Positions 35,735 through 48,573 of a stretch of 64,000 nucleotides of DNA are shown in pieces. Position numbers and translations under genes: made by a program. Source of the DNA: Rhizophagus irregularis (Eukaryota; Glomeromycota; Glomeromycetes; Glomerales; Glomeraceae). The notes below the pieces were generated by a model, which saw only the letters and a program-made list of their open reading frames with translations, made no database searches and was not told the origin of the DNA. Each line of letters begins with the position of its first letter. The stretch's first letter is position 1. The stretch spans positions 434,001-498,000 of the forward strand of contig NC_089436.1 of the NCBI RefSeq assembly GCF_026210795.1. Reading direction: 5' to 3'.

Positions 35735-36085
35735 ATTAATATGCGCCTTAACTTTGTAGCACTAACGTTAAGCTACATTATTTCTGAACAATTTCATAAC
35801 CCCTTTATCTACTGATATGCGCCTAATTTTCCGTTGACGTCGTAGCACCACTGTTAAGTTATCATAATAATGCATCCATTTATTGCTGAACAATTTATAA
35901 CCCCTCTATCTAGATTTTGACGTTGTAGCACCACCGTTAAGTTATCATAAATTTATTGCTGAACAATTTACTATAACCCTCTATCTAGATTTTTTTTCTT
36001 TGACGTTGTAACACCACCGTTAAATTACCATGAATTTATTGAACAATTATAATCCATCTTATCTACTAATAACCGAGCAATACAT
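35735..36085. repeat. Tandem repeat of about 95 bp, four copies
   Basis: Units share TTGACGTTGTAGCACCACCG, then TTAAGTTATCAT, ATTGCTGAACAATTTATAAC and CCCTCTATCTAGAT. Spacing shrinks along the array, and a lone fifth fragment (TTTGACGTTGACACCATCGT) lies at 36470. No reading frame spans the array. Confidence 0.7.
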
Positions 36086-36759
36086 ATATAGGTAACAAAA
36101 ATACTACGCAAGGTTTTTTATTAGGATAAAATAAGTAAACTCAATATGTAACTTCACGATTGCCAAAAAACAAGCAATCTAACCATATAACTTTATAATA
36201 TCATATTTTTTTACCAATAATATCATCTTAGCTAAAATTTCCGTCTTGGTAATTTTTTTCATCCCCCATCACTTATGTTAGATGTTATGTAATGTATTAT
36301 TAGATAATATCAAATTTATCCAGAAAGTAAACAATTGTAGCATATGACCTTTTTCAAAAATTCTGCGAAAATAAACAAATGAAAAAGATGACATTAGCAA
36401 AAAATATCATTAATTTTACGTAAACAGCATGTGATATTGTTACCTATACATACTGTATATTGCTCGGGATTTGACGTTGACACCATCGTTAAGATAGTGA
36501 AGATACCATAAGTCCATAATAATACATAAATTTATAATTATATAATATCATAAGTAAAAAGAATAATGAACTGTCGAGTTAATGAATAATAAAATTTCAG
36601 GATTGTAGATTTTTAGGAATAGATCTCGATTATATATACATATATACAGTATATCTTTAATATCTAAAGTCTAAAGTCTTACGTCTTTTTATTTTTTTAT
36701 TTTATTTTTTTTTTGTCGACAAAAATATACATATATGCGTTACCGCACGTACTAAAAAT
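36086..36759. other. AT-rich 3' flank of methyltransferase gene
   Basis: Besides the stray repeat copy at 36470, only AT-rich DNA with a TATATACATATATA cluster at 36635 was seen. Confidence 0.35.
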
Positions 36760-37907
36760 TTATATTTTTTTACCATAAATCATTGTATATTTACAATACA
36801 TTCTAATTGATTTTGTTTCAGTAATGAATTCATCAAATAATTGATTAATCTCTGAATTTGTTATATTCATTTGTTTTGCTAACAAATTCTTTAACGCGCT
36901 TACAGCATTTATCATATTTTGTCCTAATAATGATCCTAATAAAAAGAAAAAAAAATCGTCAAATTTTTTTTGAAAAAAAAAATAAATAATATTATATAAT
37001 AACTTTTACATACCAATTTCACCGTCTAATTCACTTAATGGAAGCGTAATATCATTTTGTTGAATTTCTTGTAATCCATATTTTTTTAGATATCCATGTA
37101 ATCGATCATTAATTGACGGATTCATCGATCTCGCCCTTAATAATCTACTCACTTAAAAAAAAAAATTTAAATAAATTATTTGTAAATTGTAATTTCATTT
37201 TTTTAAAAAATGTAAAAAAAGCAAAAAGATTTTTTTTAAAAAAAAAAAGAAATAAAATATTCTTATATATACATTCATCCATAACTCTCTTGGTGGCAGG
37301 ACCCATATTTTTAAAATATAAATTCGGTTCACATAATTCTAAAAATCCATTTGGTCTAAGTAAATCAACCAAATTTCTTATAACTTTATCATATTGTAAG
37401 TCGGTAAAACATAAAACCATACATCTCATATGTATAAAATCGAATGAATTATGATTAAAGGGTATTCCTTCTAATATATCATTATATATGAAGCGTGTAT
37501 TAGATGGACGAATAGTTGGTAACATAAACGATTGTATTTCTATACCAGTGAATCTAGATTTTGGGTAATCTGATGATACATCAAATACCCACGTTCCAGT
37601 ACCAGACCTATTTTTAATATAATAATATTTTATTATCTGTTATTATCAATTTCACGCTAAAAAGAAAAAAAAATGACAGCTCTAATTAATTAATTAATTA
37701 ATTTACATACCCAACATCCAACACATCAATACCACGTACTAAATCTTGAGAAATTGGAGAAATAAAATTGGAATTACAGCAAATTTTCAATATATGATGT
37801 AATTGTTGTAATCTATCTATTTGTAATTCATCAACTTTAATAATATAATTTCCATCTTTTGATTTTTTAAAGAATAATTTTTTTTTTGTTGAAAACGTAT
37901 TCCCCAT
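36760..37907 (-). CDS. Class I SAM-dependent methyltransferase
   Basis: Four exons on the minus strand: 37907-37711, 37607-37273, 37151-37014, 36935-36760; phases agree and give 281 residues. The start is the ATG at 37907 (MGNTFSTKKK); the upstream TTG is not a likely start. MGNTFS fits an N-myristoylation signal. Exons 1-2 join to form VLDVGSGTGTWVFDV, the SAM-binding motif I, followed by the acidic GIEI of motif II, then FDFIHMRCMVLCFTDL and LLRPNGFLELCEPN (motifs III-IV region). Exon 4 encodes a helical C-terminus ending IRMYCKYTMIYGKKI. The length and layout match the fungal LaeA/UMTA-like Methyltransf_25 group. Substrate unknown; membrane attachment through myristate is an inference. Donors are GTATGT, GTATAT and GTATGT. 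Confidence 0.8.
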
Positions 37908-40500
37908 ATGCAATTATGAAAAGTAAGTAAGATGATGATGATAATAATATCGAGAATAATGATGAAATATAATAATGTAATGATAATAATAATAAGGTAT
38001 TAATATTCTATACAGGAGATAAAGAGAGAATGAAAAAAAAAATCAATTGAATCGAATAATAAAAAAAAATAAATTAAATCGTTTTTTTAAAAGAAAATAT
38101 TATGGGGTAAAAATATAACTTCTTTTTATACAATTTTACAATTTTTTTTTAAAAAAAGTAAAAATCTATTTAAAAAAAAAAAAAATCTATTTAAAAAAAG
38201 ATGTTTCTTAAATAACCACTTTTGTAAGACATTATATGCATTATTTTCTTCTTGAATGAGAAAAAATAAAATAAAATAAAATAAAATAAAATAAAATTTC
38301 TTTGAATCATTTATTCTGTTACACCAAAAGCCCCCCGGATTAACGCTAAAGTATTACGTGGTATTACGGAAGATTAAAAGTTCCGATTAACCAACAGTAA
38401 AATATTAAATTTCTTACATAATCATTAAAATCGGTTAGAAATTTTTTTTACACAAATATATTATTAATAAATTACGTGACCATTCGATGATTGGAGAAAT
38501 TTGATTTTTTAATTATGTCATTTTGAAATCTCTAATTTTTTTTTCCGCCTTGGGCTGTTAGGCTTTCTTTTTACCCCTTAGGCCTTTGGATTATAAATTA
38601 CGTAAATTACATGTAGTTAATAAAAAAAAAAATTTGGTCAAATGATTCATTATTCATAATTATATTTTTATTTTTTTGTAAATGTTTCGTTCTTCAATGG
38701 TTTTATTTTTTTTTTGAACCTGGAAAATGATGACTATACCGAATTTAATTACTGAAACATTTTTTAATCATTAAAATGTAAATAATGATTTCAAACTAGT
38801 ATAAATTCAGACTAATATAAAACTCAAAATACATTTTTGTTTATTAAATTATATTTTATCTTTAAAATAAATATTTTATACGCCATTAAAGCAGGGGCGC
38901 AAATAAGTTACATAATACTATACTTGGTCATTCATTTAATTATTTGTTTAACGAAATAACAAATCAAAAATCAAATTGAAACAAACATCGGAAAATTCGG
39001 AAAATTCGGAGAAGAGCATTACATTGCAAAAGAGAGAGAAAGCTGGGCATTAAGTTTTTTTTTTTACCTTTTTTTTTACCAATAAAATAAGGCGCAGCAA
39101 TTATGCAATTAATAAACTTTATTTTAATATTATACGACGGTCTAAATATGTCATATTTCTTTTTTTTTTAAAAAAAAAATAAAACATCGTTATTTAGGCG
39201 CAATGGAAACAGATACTTTTATAAGTTATTTATAGATTCAAATAGTAAAAATAGTAATAATAATAATAATAATAATAATGTTAATAATGATGATAATGAC
39301 GGACGCCTACATTAATGTCATTAATGTATAATGAATGATTCACTTCACAATGGTAGCGAGTTTAGTAATATTAAAAAGACTTAAATTTGATGATTGTTTA
39401 TAGTTTTATTTAGAAACGAAGGTAGAAATGAAATTATAATTATATGTTATTGGTGATTGAAATACCGACCATCAAATTCTTATCGAGATTATTGTTGAGA
39501 TTGACGGGTCCGTTTATGCATTACTGTGCGAATATAACAATTACGCAAATCTGCATGAACTTACATTTTGATTATTATCATTGTATCAGACATAAAATTA
39601 AACATCCCTAATTGTTTCAAAAATAGTCTTCAAAGAAGTGTTTCTGCATTTCGCAAAAAAAAATAAATAAAAAAAAATAATTATTTACGAACCAGCTCGG
39701 AAATAAAACAAAGAAATAAAATTTACTTATTATGTGTCAGCAGAATTTGAGGATTAAATAATTGAAAACAAATTTGATGATGTAAATAAAGGCGTTTTCG
39801 AAATATTTTTATTTTATTTTATTTTATTTTTTTTTCTCATTCTAAATTAATTATATATGGAAGGAATGGTGAAACATAAATAAATTTGCCATTACTTTAT
39901 GACATAATGCACGTCTAACCAAAATGGAAATTATGCACAAACATGCAATAGGAAAATTCTGATTGGATTTTTAACTTATAAATATACATGCAAGGAATGC
40001 ATTGGCATACATTTCTTATTACTTGATTCTATAATTTTTTATTCTATATGGAAATTTGGACTTGAATTTGGCCAGCATTAATAGATTTGATTGACATTTT
40101 GATTGAAACGTGAATGCACCTAATACTTTTTATGAACGAAAAGTATTTAGGTATTAATGTAAAAATTATTAAATACTATATTTAAAAAAAATAAAACTTT
40201 AATAAGCAAAAAAATATCTATTTTTGGTCAATATGTATGTATCTAATTATATAATATAATATAAATATAAAAATAAAAATTTTATAAAAAAAAATTATTA
40301 CATAGTTTAATTATCGTTAATTAGATATTGGATTTCTTTAATTATCAGATATTTTCTAAAAAAAAAATAAATAAATAAATAAATTTTAATTACCATAAAT
40401 AAAATCCAATTATCGCAATATGAAGAAATTAAAATAAATAAAATTGGCATGAAATAACATTAGATAAAAATCACCAGATTTTTTATCTGGAATATAAGAA
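37908..40500. other. Intergenic AT-rich DNA with microsatellites
   Basis: An (ATAAA)n run lies at about 38266-38297, an (AAT)n run at about 39255-39280 and A/T homopolymers throughout. The first hundred bases are the presumed methyltransferase promoter. No gene was recognised. Confidence 0.45.
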
Positions 40501-40506
40501 TTCCGA

Positions 40507-40680
40507 TTAGTAATTGTTTGTTACTAGTAGTATTTTCCTCGGTATCGGGTATCGCGACATTTTACCGAAAGCTTGGCCTGAGTTATTCATAATGCTGTAT
40601 AATGTTGGCCCTATTTCTGAAACTTTCTTTCGGCGAGTTCCGTCCCTCATATATCGGCTGATCAGCTGATCATTTATTTC
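40507..40680 (-). pseudogene. Short coding-like fragment
   Basis: On the minus strand the segment reads EINDQLISRYMRDGTRRKKV then SEIGPTLYSIMNNSGQAFGK to a stop at 40507. It is more complex than the neighbouring DNA. I do not recognise it; it could equally be transposon DNA. Confidence 0.25.
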
Positions 40681-40687
40681 ATGATAT

Positions 40688-40796
40688 AACGCAAATAACA
40701 CAAAATAACGCAAATAACGCAAATAACGCAAGATAACGCAAATAACGCAAAAATAACGCAAATAACGCAAAACAACGCAAAATAACGCAAAATAAC
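40688..40796. repeat. AATAACGCAA minisatellite
   Basis: About eleven copies of a 9-11 base unit (AAATAACGCA), giving CpG-containing sequence unusual for the region. Confidence 0.8.
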
Positions 40797-41336
40797 TTTT
40801 GTTAGTATTGTATAAAATTTTATAATAAATAATCATAATTTCTTTTCTATATTCTGATTTTTTATATCGTTCTTTCGTTCTTTTGATACAAAATCGTGAT
40901 ATTTATTAAAGCCTATATTTCTTATAGCGTGGTTAAGAGACTCTCTCCTTATAAATGGACGAATAAAAATATAAAATCAAGTTACTTTATTTTAATAGGA
41001 TCGATCCATAATTAAGTTACATGCAAATCCATAGAACATATGGCCTCAAATCCTCGACTTGTTTAATTCCACCGATCATAATGGGCAGATCTAAGGTTTT
41101 TGCATAAAATATGAAAATTTTTTTCTTACATAACAGAAAATTACCAATCATTTGAATGATATTCTTTACAATTAATAATTCTGGTCTGATCAATAAAAAT
41201 TTGGGCAAAAATTATCAAAAAAGGAAAGATTTTTGTAATTATTTTGATTCAAATCGGGAATCATTTTAATAAGATCTACTTATTACATATATTAATGTAA
41301 CATTAAAATTTGATCGTGTTAGGTAAATTAAGTAAA

Positions 41337-41534
41337 ATGCAATCATGTTTTGTACTATTATTGACCCTGAAATTAGTCTTTTTATTAGCAACGAGTTCCT
41401 GGAAAATCGAAAACTTTATTATAAAAAGCAAATGTTACCAAAAAAAAAAAATAAGGAGTGTCACAAATTTATGGAAATTTGAAATTTTTTTGAAAAATAA
41501 TTATTTATCATTCCTAATTGAATTCATATTATAA
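41337..41534 (+). CDS. Possible small secreted or membrane protein
   Basis: A 65-codon frame starts MQSCFVLLLTLKLVFLLATS, a good signal-peptide shape, and continues as a basic, Lys-rich tail with no motif. AT-rich DNA easily yields such frames, so this is a weak candidate. Confidence 0.2.
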   Translation: MQSCFVLLLTLKLVFLLATSSWKIENFIIKSKCYQKKKIRSVTNLWKFEIFLKNNYLSFLIEFIL

Positions 41535-42793
41535 AACTGATAATTTATGAAATCAAGTTATTAACTATATAAATTAACAGTGATATACACTTTGAAAAAG
41601 TTCAAAAATAATTGGACTTCTAATCATTATTATTACTTCTAATTCTAATAAAAATTATTGGAAATTGCCAGTGCATATAAAAAAAATATATACATAAAAC
41701 ACATATATATTGTATGAATACACATATAATATATAAAATAATACGTGTTGAAAAAATTATCAACTTCTATAAAACATTGGAAGTTTCAATGTAAATCACT
41801 CATATGATTGATGATTGATGTGTGTGTATATCAATAAATTAAAAATTAATATCCAGGATACATCAATATGTTTCTAAATAAATTACTATATATTAATTCT
41901 TGGCGTAAATCACTAACAAAGAATTTTTTGTAGATCAAGAAATGTGAAAACTCGTGTAACTGATTGTTTTTTTTCGATTAATTTTTACCTTTACTGTGAA
42001 TGTGAATAAAAATATTATTCACAACTTTAAAGACTTCTATTATCTCCGCTCATACGAAATTTATGCAAGTTTAAATGAAACCAATATCACAAACCAGTGA
42101 ATGGTACTATAAAATATGTAACAAAATTAGACGAATTGAAATTAATGAAATGGTTCGGGAACTCCGCGGATAAAAAATGGACATTTTTTTTCAATCTGAA
42201 AAAATGATCCTAGCAAACAACCATAGTTAATTGTTTGTTTAACGTACCTATCCCCCTCTAGTTTTTTTTAAAAAAAAACCTAAATTTTGATAAACGTACA
42301 ACAACATGAATGTTTAAATGCGTCCCCCTTTAAATTTAAATTATGATTTTCTGAAATTTTCCAAATTTTCTCAAAATTTCCAAAAATCTAATTATGCAAA
42401 CCCCTCAAAACTTTTTCACGTTAAACAAACAATAGCCCTATCACAGGTTCAAAAAATAATTTGTCAAATATCATAAAATATTCGCGAATGAACAAATATC
42501 CGTGAATGAACGTACAACTCATAAAACTAAAAACTTACAAATTAGAATTTTAAATTTTCGTATTTTTCGTTCAAAACTTCAAATGTTTTCTTTTTAACTC
42601 GTAAATTTCAATGATTCAAAATTAGAACAAAGTTGAAAATGTCATGTTGTAAGAAAAGTATTTCAAGACTTTTCTATTTTCTTTGGTTTTGACTTACTCT
42701 TGTTCTTTTTTTGTTGTTGTTACTTTCCTTAATTACTTTTCTTCGATAGAAGAAAAACAAAGTAAGAACATATTTTATTTTCTAAAATAATGA
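41535..42793. other. No gene recognised
   Basis: AT-rich DNA; no convincing exon, RNA gene or repeat boundary was identified. Confidence 0.35.
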
Positions 42794-42895
42794 CCCTATA
42801 AAATTGATCACATACCGGAGTTTTTTTTTGGAATGAAAACTACTAAACTAGAGAAATAATCATTTATCGGAATTTCCCCAGAAAATTTTTATAGG
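42794..42895. mobile_element. 102-bp MITE with CCCTATAA ends
   Basis: Starts CCCTATAAAATTGATCACAT and ends CCAGAAAATTTTTATAGG. The interior GGAATGAAAACTA...TAATCATTTATCGGA is shared with copies at 43207 and 52258. Confidence 0.6.
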
Positions 42896-43206
42896 TTGAT
42901 GTTGAAATTAGTTTGGTAAAATATAAAACTAACGTAGAGATCCGTAAATATTTGCTGGATTATACATGGATAATCGCACGAATCCCATAATACTTAAGAA
43001 TGATTCGTCATCCACAGATCGTTTCACTAATTGAAAACATGAAAATTAGCGGCATTTCTCGATCACGTGATTCGTGGCCGGCATTACAACATTATGCACG
43101 GATACATAACACTACGCGTTCATCAAACTAACATTTGTGATAAATATAATGTGACCATAAAGATATTTACGTTATCTTCTTAATTTTCTCAATTTTCTTT
43201 TCACTG

Positions 43207-43282
43207 CCCTATGAGTTTCTTTCGGAATGAAAATTAGAAATATGATCATTTATCTGAGTTTTTTCAGAATTATTTTATAGGG
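43207..43282. mobile_element. 76-bp MITE, same family
   Basis: Starts CCCTATGAGTTTCTTTCGG and ends ATTATTTTATAGGG; interior GGAATGAAAATTAGAAATAT and GATCATTTATCTGAG match the copies at 42794 and 52258. Confidence 0.55.
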
Positions 43283-43440
43283 CTGGCCTCAAACCATCCT
43301 TTCCTGCTATATGTCCGAGAAATTTCACCAAATTTATATTTCTTTAACTCACAATCATATTCATTTATTTAATACTTTATCAATATGATACATGTGTTCT
43401 TCAAAATTCTTTGAATAAATCATTATATCGTCTAAATATA

Positions 43441-43680
43441 CCCTATAAAAAAAAAAATGTCCGGAAATTGTCGTCGAAAATGTCCAGAAAATGTCCGGGT
43501 GTCCGGGAAATGTCCGGAAATTTCAATATTCAGGACACTTTCCGGACACCAGGCTTGAGCCCTCTTGTACATTTTCCGGAAATTCACAATATCTCGGCGT
43601 CCGGATTATTGCAATGTTCCAGACATTTTCCGAACACCTGGACATTTTCGATGACAACATCCGAACATTCTTTTTATACC
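43441..43680. mobile_element. 240-bp MITE with TGTCCGGA repeats
   Basis: Starts CCCTATAAAAAAAAAAATGT. The right end, inverted, reads GGTATAAAAAGAATGTTCGG, and both arms then run GTCGTCGAAAATGTCCAG or its near match. TGTCCGGAAA words fill the interior. A relative lies at 49216-49431. Confidence 0.6.
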
Positions 43681-43715
43681 ACTACAAATTCTCGAAATTA
43701 GATAAGATTATATGA

Positions 43716-44131
43716 AAAAGATTTATAAATTTAAACTTTTATTTATATAAAATGACAAGTACCATACAACAATTATAACATATAAACTTTATTGTTTACA
43801 CTTAATCATACATAATTTAATTTTAATATCATATGATCCATCGTATTTCTTCTAAAAAAATTTAAGATTTTAAAATCACTACAATTATAGATGAAATTAT
43901 GATGATGGAATTTTTTGAAATCAAGGCTTATTTGACTATATATACACAGTATATATATATATATATATAAAACTTATTGATGAATTTCATTCTTACTATA
44001 TAAAATCATAAAGGATTTGAAGGAGTTATTTAAAATATTTAACGAATATCATATAATTTGAGCAAAACAAAACAAACAATAGATAGAAACAGTATCGCTT
44101 AAAAAGAAAAAAAAAAGTAAATAAACGTTAT
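43716..44131. other. 3' flank of Q/N-rich gene
   Basis: AT-rich DNA with a TA run at about 43951-43970 and AATAA words. No gene was seen. Confidence 0.35.
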
Positions 44132-44926
44132 TTAGTTAAGTAAATGACGACTTAAATAACGTGATAAATGAAGTTTAAGATTTTCTTTTTGATCGGATGT
44201 AAAAGCAAATCGTTCCTGTCCCATGTTTTGATCAAGTTCAACATCATATAATATCTTATTTAAATAATTAGGAGAAGCAATTTTACAAGATATTCGATAA
44301 ATTTGATTATTATATTGTTGTTGGTAATAAAAAGCAAATTCATTTTCTTTTAATTGAGTTGGATTATTTAATAATTGTAAAGAAAGTTTTTCACATTTAA
44401 TATGATAATTTAAAATATCGTTAGGTGGTTGATAGAAAAAATTATTAAGGTGAACTTGTGGATCATTATTTTCCTGATTTTGATGAGAATTTACTTGTAC
44501 AGGAATTTGAATCATTTTTTTAGATAATTTCATGGAAATTCCATATTGATTTGATGCATGGCTATTTTGGTGAGAGGAAATTACATGGTTAACACTGGAA
44601 AATGAGTTAGTTTGTGATAATTGTAACATTTGTTGTGTACTATAATCTTGATAGTTATTATATTGTTGATTTGAATAAACGTTACTATTTGTACAATCTG
44701 CACTCTGTCCAGGATATAATTGAGGTACGGCAAAAGAATTAGGAACTTGAAGAGGTAACTGATAACTAAGTGAGCTATCAGGAGAATCAGGAGAATATTG
44801 CGATGCACCATTCAAAGCACCTTGGCTTTCTTTTCCTGAATATGAATTAGATGAGAAGTTATTATCTTGTAAATTATAAGGAGTGGATATAAATTTCTGT
44901 TGATAATTTTCTGGGTGGGTTGACAT
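44132..44926 (-). CDS. Q/N/S-rich protein, unknown function
   Basis: A single-exon frame of 264 residues. The first 170 are low-complexity, rich in Asn, Gln, Ser and Tyr (for example YSNQQYNNYQDYSTQQMLQL). The last 90 look folded, from NYHIKCEKLSLQLLNNPTQL through ENEFAFYYQQQYNNQIYRIS to LKLHLSRYLSRHLL. The composition of the first part resembles prion-like or transcriptional activation regions. TTATATAAC lies about 17 bases upstream of the ATG and could be the TATA box. I do not recognise the C-terminal domain and cannot assign a role; length and composition bias make it a credible gene. Confidence 0.6.
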   Translation of the reverse strand: MSTHPENYQQKFISTPYNLQDNNFSSNSYSGKESQGALNGASQYSPDSPDSSLSYQLPLQVPNSFAVPQLYPGQSADCTNSNVYSNQQYNNYQDYSTQQMLQLSQTNSFSSVNHVISSHQNSHASNQYGISMKLSKKMIQIPVQVNSHQNQENNDPQVHLNNFFYQPPNDILNYHIKCEKLSLQLLNNPTQLKENEFAFYYQQQYNNQIYRISCKIASPNYLNKILYDVELDQNMGQERFAFTSDQKENLKLHLSRYLSRHLLN

Positions 44927-47244
44927 ATTCAGTACTTTGTTATATAAACGACAAAGACTTTTTTTTTTTATCTATTAATTCGTAATAATAATTTAATGGG
45001 GCTATACATTATGCTATACATTATGGGCCATATATATCTCTTTTTTTAAAAAAAATGAATAAAATGAATAAAAATGGAGAAATGTTAAGCACGATCCCCT
45101 AAAGATGTGCAAAGATGATCTAATTATTTTTTTTTTTTAAAGTATAAAGAAAATCTTCAATATTTCTCAACATGTCTAGAAAATTTGTTAATATATTAAA
45201 AAATATAAATATAAAAGTGATTATCTAATATTTTAAAAAATAATTTAAAAATAATGTAAATCTTTTTATATGAAATGATAGAGCAGGACGATTTCCTTCA
45301 TAATTACTGGTTTAGGTCGTTCAATAAACAGAAACTTTACTCTTTTGAAGAATTCTATAGATTACTAATTATAAGTGATTTATTCGATGCACGTTTTATT
45401 TATCGTTATTTAAAAAAAAAGGTTAATATGTAAATAATTAAACTTTATTATGGACGACCCTATAGGATCATCGCTTTTTGATACTTGTTTAATCAACTAT
45501 TTATTAGGTATGATCTCACAAGCTGATCCGTGTTTATATTCTTGGTAACACGGAATTTAATGAGATTCGTCCAAAAAATCCCAAGGCCCTACTGATGTAA
45601 TATTATTCCGAAATCATGATCCATAAATATTTATTATCGAAAAAATATCAAATAATAATCCTTTATTAGAATAACAAACAAAAACATTAAGTGAAGTGTA
45701 TGTATGATTAGATATGATTAGATATAATTTATATTTAAAAAAAATTACGTTCACAAGTTATAAAAATATATAAATTATTATATTTAATAGGAAAAGATGA
45801 AAAAAAAATTGTCGTCATTTGTTAAATCTATTTCTATCTATGAAAAAAAAAAAATGTTATTAATATAATTAATTAAAAACAAAAACCAATAATATAAAAA
45901 ATGTCGACTAATTTATCCTCAAGTTTTGATTGGTTTACCATTACTTCCAGAAAATTATTAAAGATTTCCATTATTTCCATTATTTATACAAATACCAAGT
46001 TAACATAATGGGTTTTCAATCCTTTTGTGTTTTTTTTATAATGTTAAATTTTGAAACAGTTTTAATTATTAATCTATAAAAAGAAATGTTTCAAATCATG
46101 AATTGATGAATCAATGAAAAATTAATATTCGTATTTTTGATATTATTTCGAAGTTTCTATAAACATTCTCAGGACTCGTGTAAATTATATTCAAACATGA
46201 TTTTTTTCGATGAAAGTTTTCTATGAATTATTTTTCTTTTTATTGGATAAAATCTCATTTTTTTTTTTTAAAAAAAAATATTCATTAAATAACTTTCTAA
46301 CAAACGAATAATATAAAATCTTGGTAAATATTAATAATTACGGTGAAACTTATCATATTCATAATTTTTACAATGAATTGGTTGTTTAAATTTTGTATAT
46401 GATTTTTAATTCTTGTAACTGGATAGATCCGAACTTTTAGATTAGATTATCCTTCTTTATAGAAAGTATTTATTATTGTTCGAAACGATTATTGTTATTG
46501 CCAAGTGACCATATGATCTCATATCGTAACAGTATATGTCATATTATTGTGCACAACTTATATTCGGTGTAGGAAAGATCATGATGCCAAGTATTTTGCT
46601 CAGCGGGATATTTTTAGAAACTATATTGATTGTTGTCATGTGCCACGCAGTGGCACAATGACAGTCGATAATCATTCAACATCGATTTATACTTCGTGCC
46701 TAATAACTGGATTTCATTTGCAAGCGCACATGACCACACAGTTTAAAATGCATCCTGCGGATCGCCGCATCGTCTGAAAAAAAACAAACGTCATATTAAA
46801 TTTACTCGCTCAAATTCTAAAAAAAAAAAATTAACCTTCTATGCCCTGGCTACAAGATTTATTAATTATTATGTTTCATAAGTTTAATATGGTTTCTATT
46901 ATTAAACTTTTTTTTGTGGATTATTCTTTTAAAGCAAAACAAGTATCATTATTGCGTAAAAAGTCTGAAATATGAACTTATTATTCGATCACCGCATCGC
47001 ACGGTCGCACAGATTTGGTCATGCGTCCAAACAATGCTGCAAAAAATACATTTGTAAAATTTCTTGATTGTTTTTTCTCCCACGTCTCTTACGCTCACGA
47101 TGGACTCTTTTCTTATTTTTGATGGCTTCGAGCGCAAGTTTTACATAGTCGATTCATTTGAGCAATTGACTAATTTGGTACTATATTCTTATCTGCATAA
47201 TTGAGAAATCGACAATAATTAATTAACTTTCTTCTATATTTTAG
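44927..47244. other. Intergenic; possible upstream exons at the right end
   Basis: Mostly AT-rich. The stretch 46545-46780 and 46980-47150 is less AT-rich and might hold upstream exons of the gene at 47245. A candidate first exon 47021-47053 (MRPNNAAKNTF, donor GTAAAA) would join in phase 0, but the donor is weak. Confidence 0.25.
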
Positions 47245-48573
47245 TTTCCTTCGCTTGCAGGAGATCCCTTAGTAAAAAAATTTCTTTCCGATATTCACGA
47301 CATTAATTTAGAAAAATCAGTGACAACATTTATTACGAACCTTAATGAAGTTTTAAAATGCTTGGGAAAAGGCGCAATACAAGTATCAAAAATTGTTCTT
47401 CAAACACTAGGAAGGATTTTTAGAATGGTTTGTCACAAAGTTGTGGGGTTACCCATTATTTTATTTCGGAAGATTAAGCAATCCATATGCGATATATACG
47501 ATGAAAGCATTCAACTATTTATTAAAATGTTTAATAAATTACTTGAATGCAAAGAGTTTTTAAAAGAGGTATGATAAATGAATTTTTAATATGGTTGACT
47601 AGTGATTATCATTCTCAATTAACTTAACTTATCCTTTCAAAGGCATATCACCTTTCATTGTCAATTTTGGCTCTTACTTTTACTTTCAGCTCATTGAACG
47701 ATGCTTATACGCAATTTATGCGAGATGATGGCGATCGTATTCCTTTGGACGACAATCAAAAACAAAAGTTTAAGGATTGTCTTGAGCGTTTACAAATCAT
47801 TTTAGAAGATATCTGCAATAATTTGAGTAACATCTGCCAAAATTCGCGTGACAATACAATTTATGTCGAATTTAAGAGTAAATAACGTTTTTTTTATTTC
47901 TTTAACATTACAATATTTTTTATTAACTGAACACAATTAACTTTATATCATTAGATAATCTTGATATTCTCCAAAATCGCCTAGAAGATTTTACGAAATC
48001 TGTGGATTCAATAATCATTGACTTAAAACCCAAAATTCAAAAATTTCAGAGAGAGAAAAAATATAGATGGTTTAAAGCTGGCGCATCAACAGTGTAAGTA
48101 TTATTTGATTGTATTTTTGATTTTACTTCGAAAAAAGTTGACAGACTTCGTAAAATTCTTTTCTCCAGTATCACTATTGCCTCATTTGCTGTAGGTGGTC
48201 CATTATTGAGGGTATGTTATTTCTTTATGATGTTTTGATACAATGAAATTTGTTACAGCAACAGATTATTCTTGTTACCTACACTATACATAATTCTATA
48301 TTTCAGGTTGTTGGTGGAGCATCTGGAGGATACGCAATTTATAATGGCATTAAAATATATAAACTTCATAACATCATTAACGAACATGAACAAGTTCGAG
48401 ATGTTATCAATGACACACAAAAATTCTTAGAAGGAACACGTGATTATATAGATATTATTGACCCGGACGATTTAGAAGATCAATCACAACCACCGATTAT
48501 TCTCGACCAATTTACACACCTCCGTAATGAAGTTAAGAAAATGAGAAGCACATTACCTTCTATTTTTCAATGA
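47245..48573 (+). CDS. Helical protein with glycine-rich membrane hairpin
   Basis: Exons read: 47245-47568 (5' end uncertain), 47643-47877, 47955-48093, 48169-48211, 48307-48573; phases agree and give 335 residues. The N-terminal half is a chain of amphipathic helices (EVLKCLGKGAIQVSKIVLQT, LERLQIILEDICNNLSNICQ). The centre, split over exons 3-5, is hydrophobic and Gly/Ala-rich (KAGASTV, ITIASFAVGGPLLR, VVGGASGGYAIYNGIKI), resembling two membrane helices joined by a turn. A helical acidic tail follows (EHEQVRDVINDTQKFLEG). The shape recalls helical pore or membrane-inserting proteins such as apolipoprotein L, but this is by shape only and I do not recognise the family. Exon 1 probably follows an AG acceptor at 47243; the first in-frame ATG inside it is at 47320. 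Confidence 0.6.

Noticed and set aside
46547-46777. 76-codon plus-strand frame
   Set aside because: No family resemblance and no link to the exons at 47245 in matching phase was evident.
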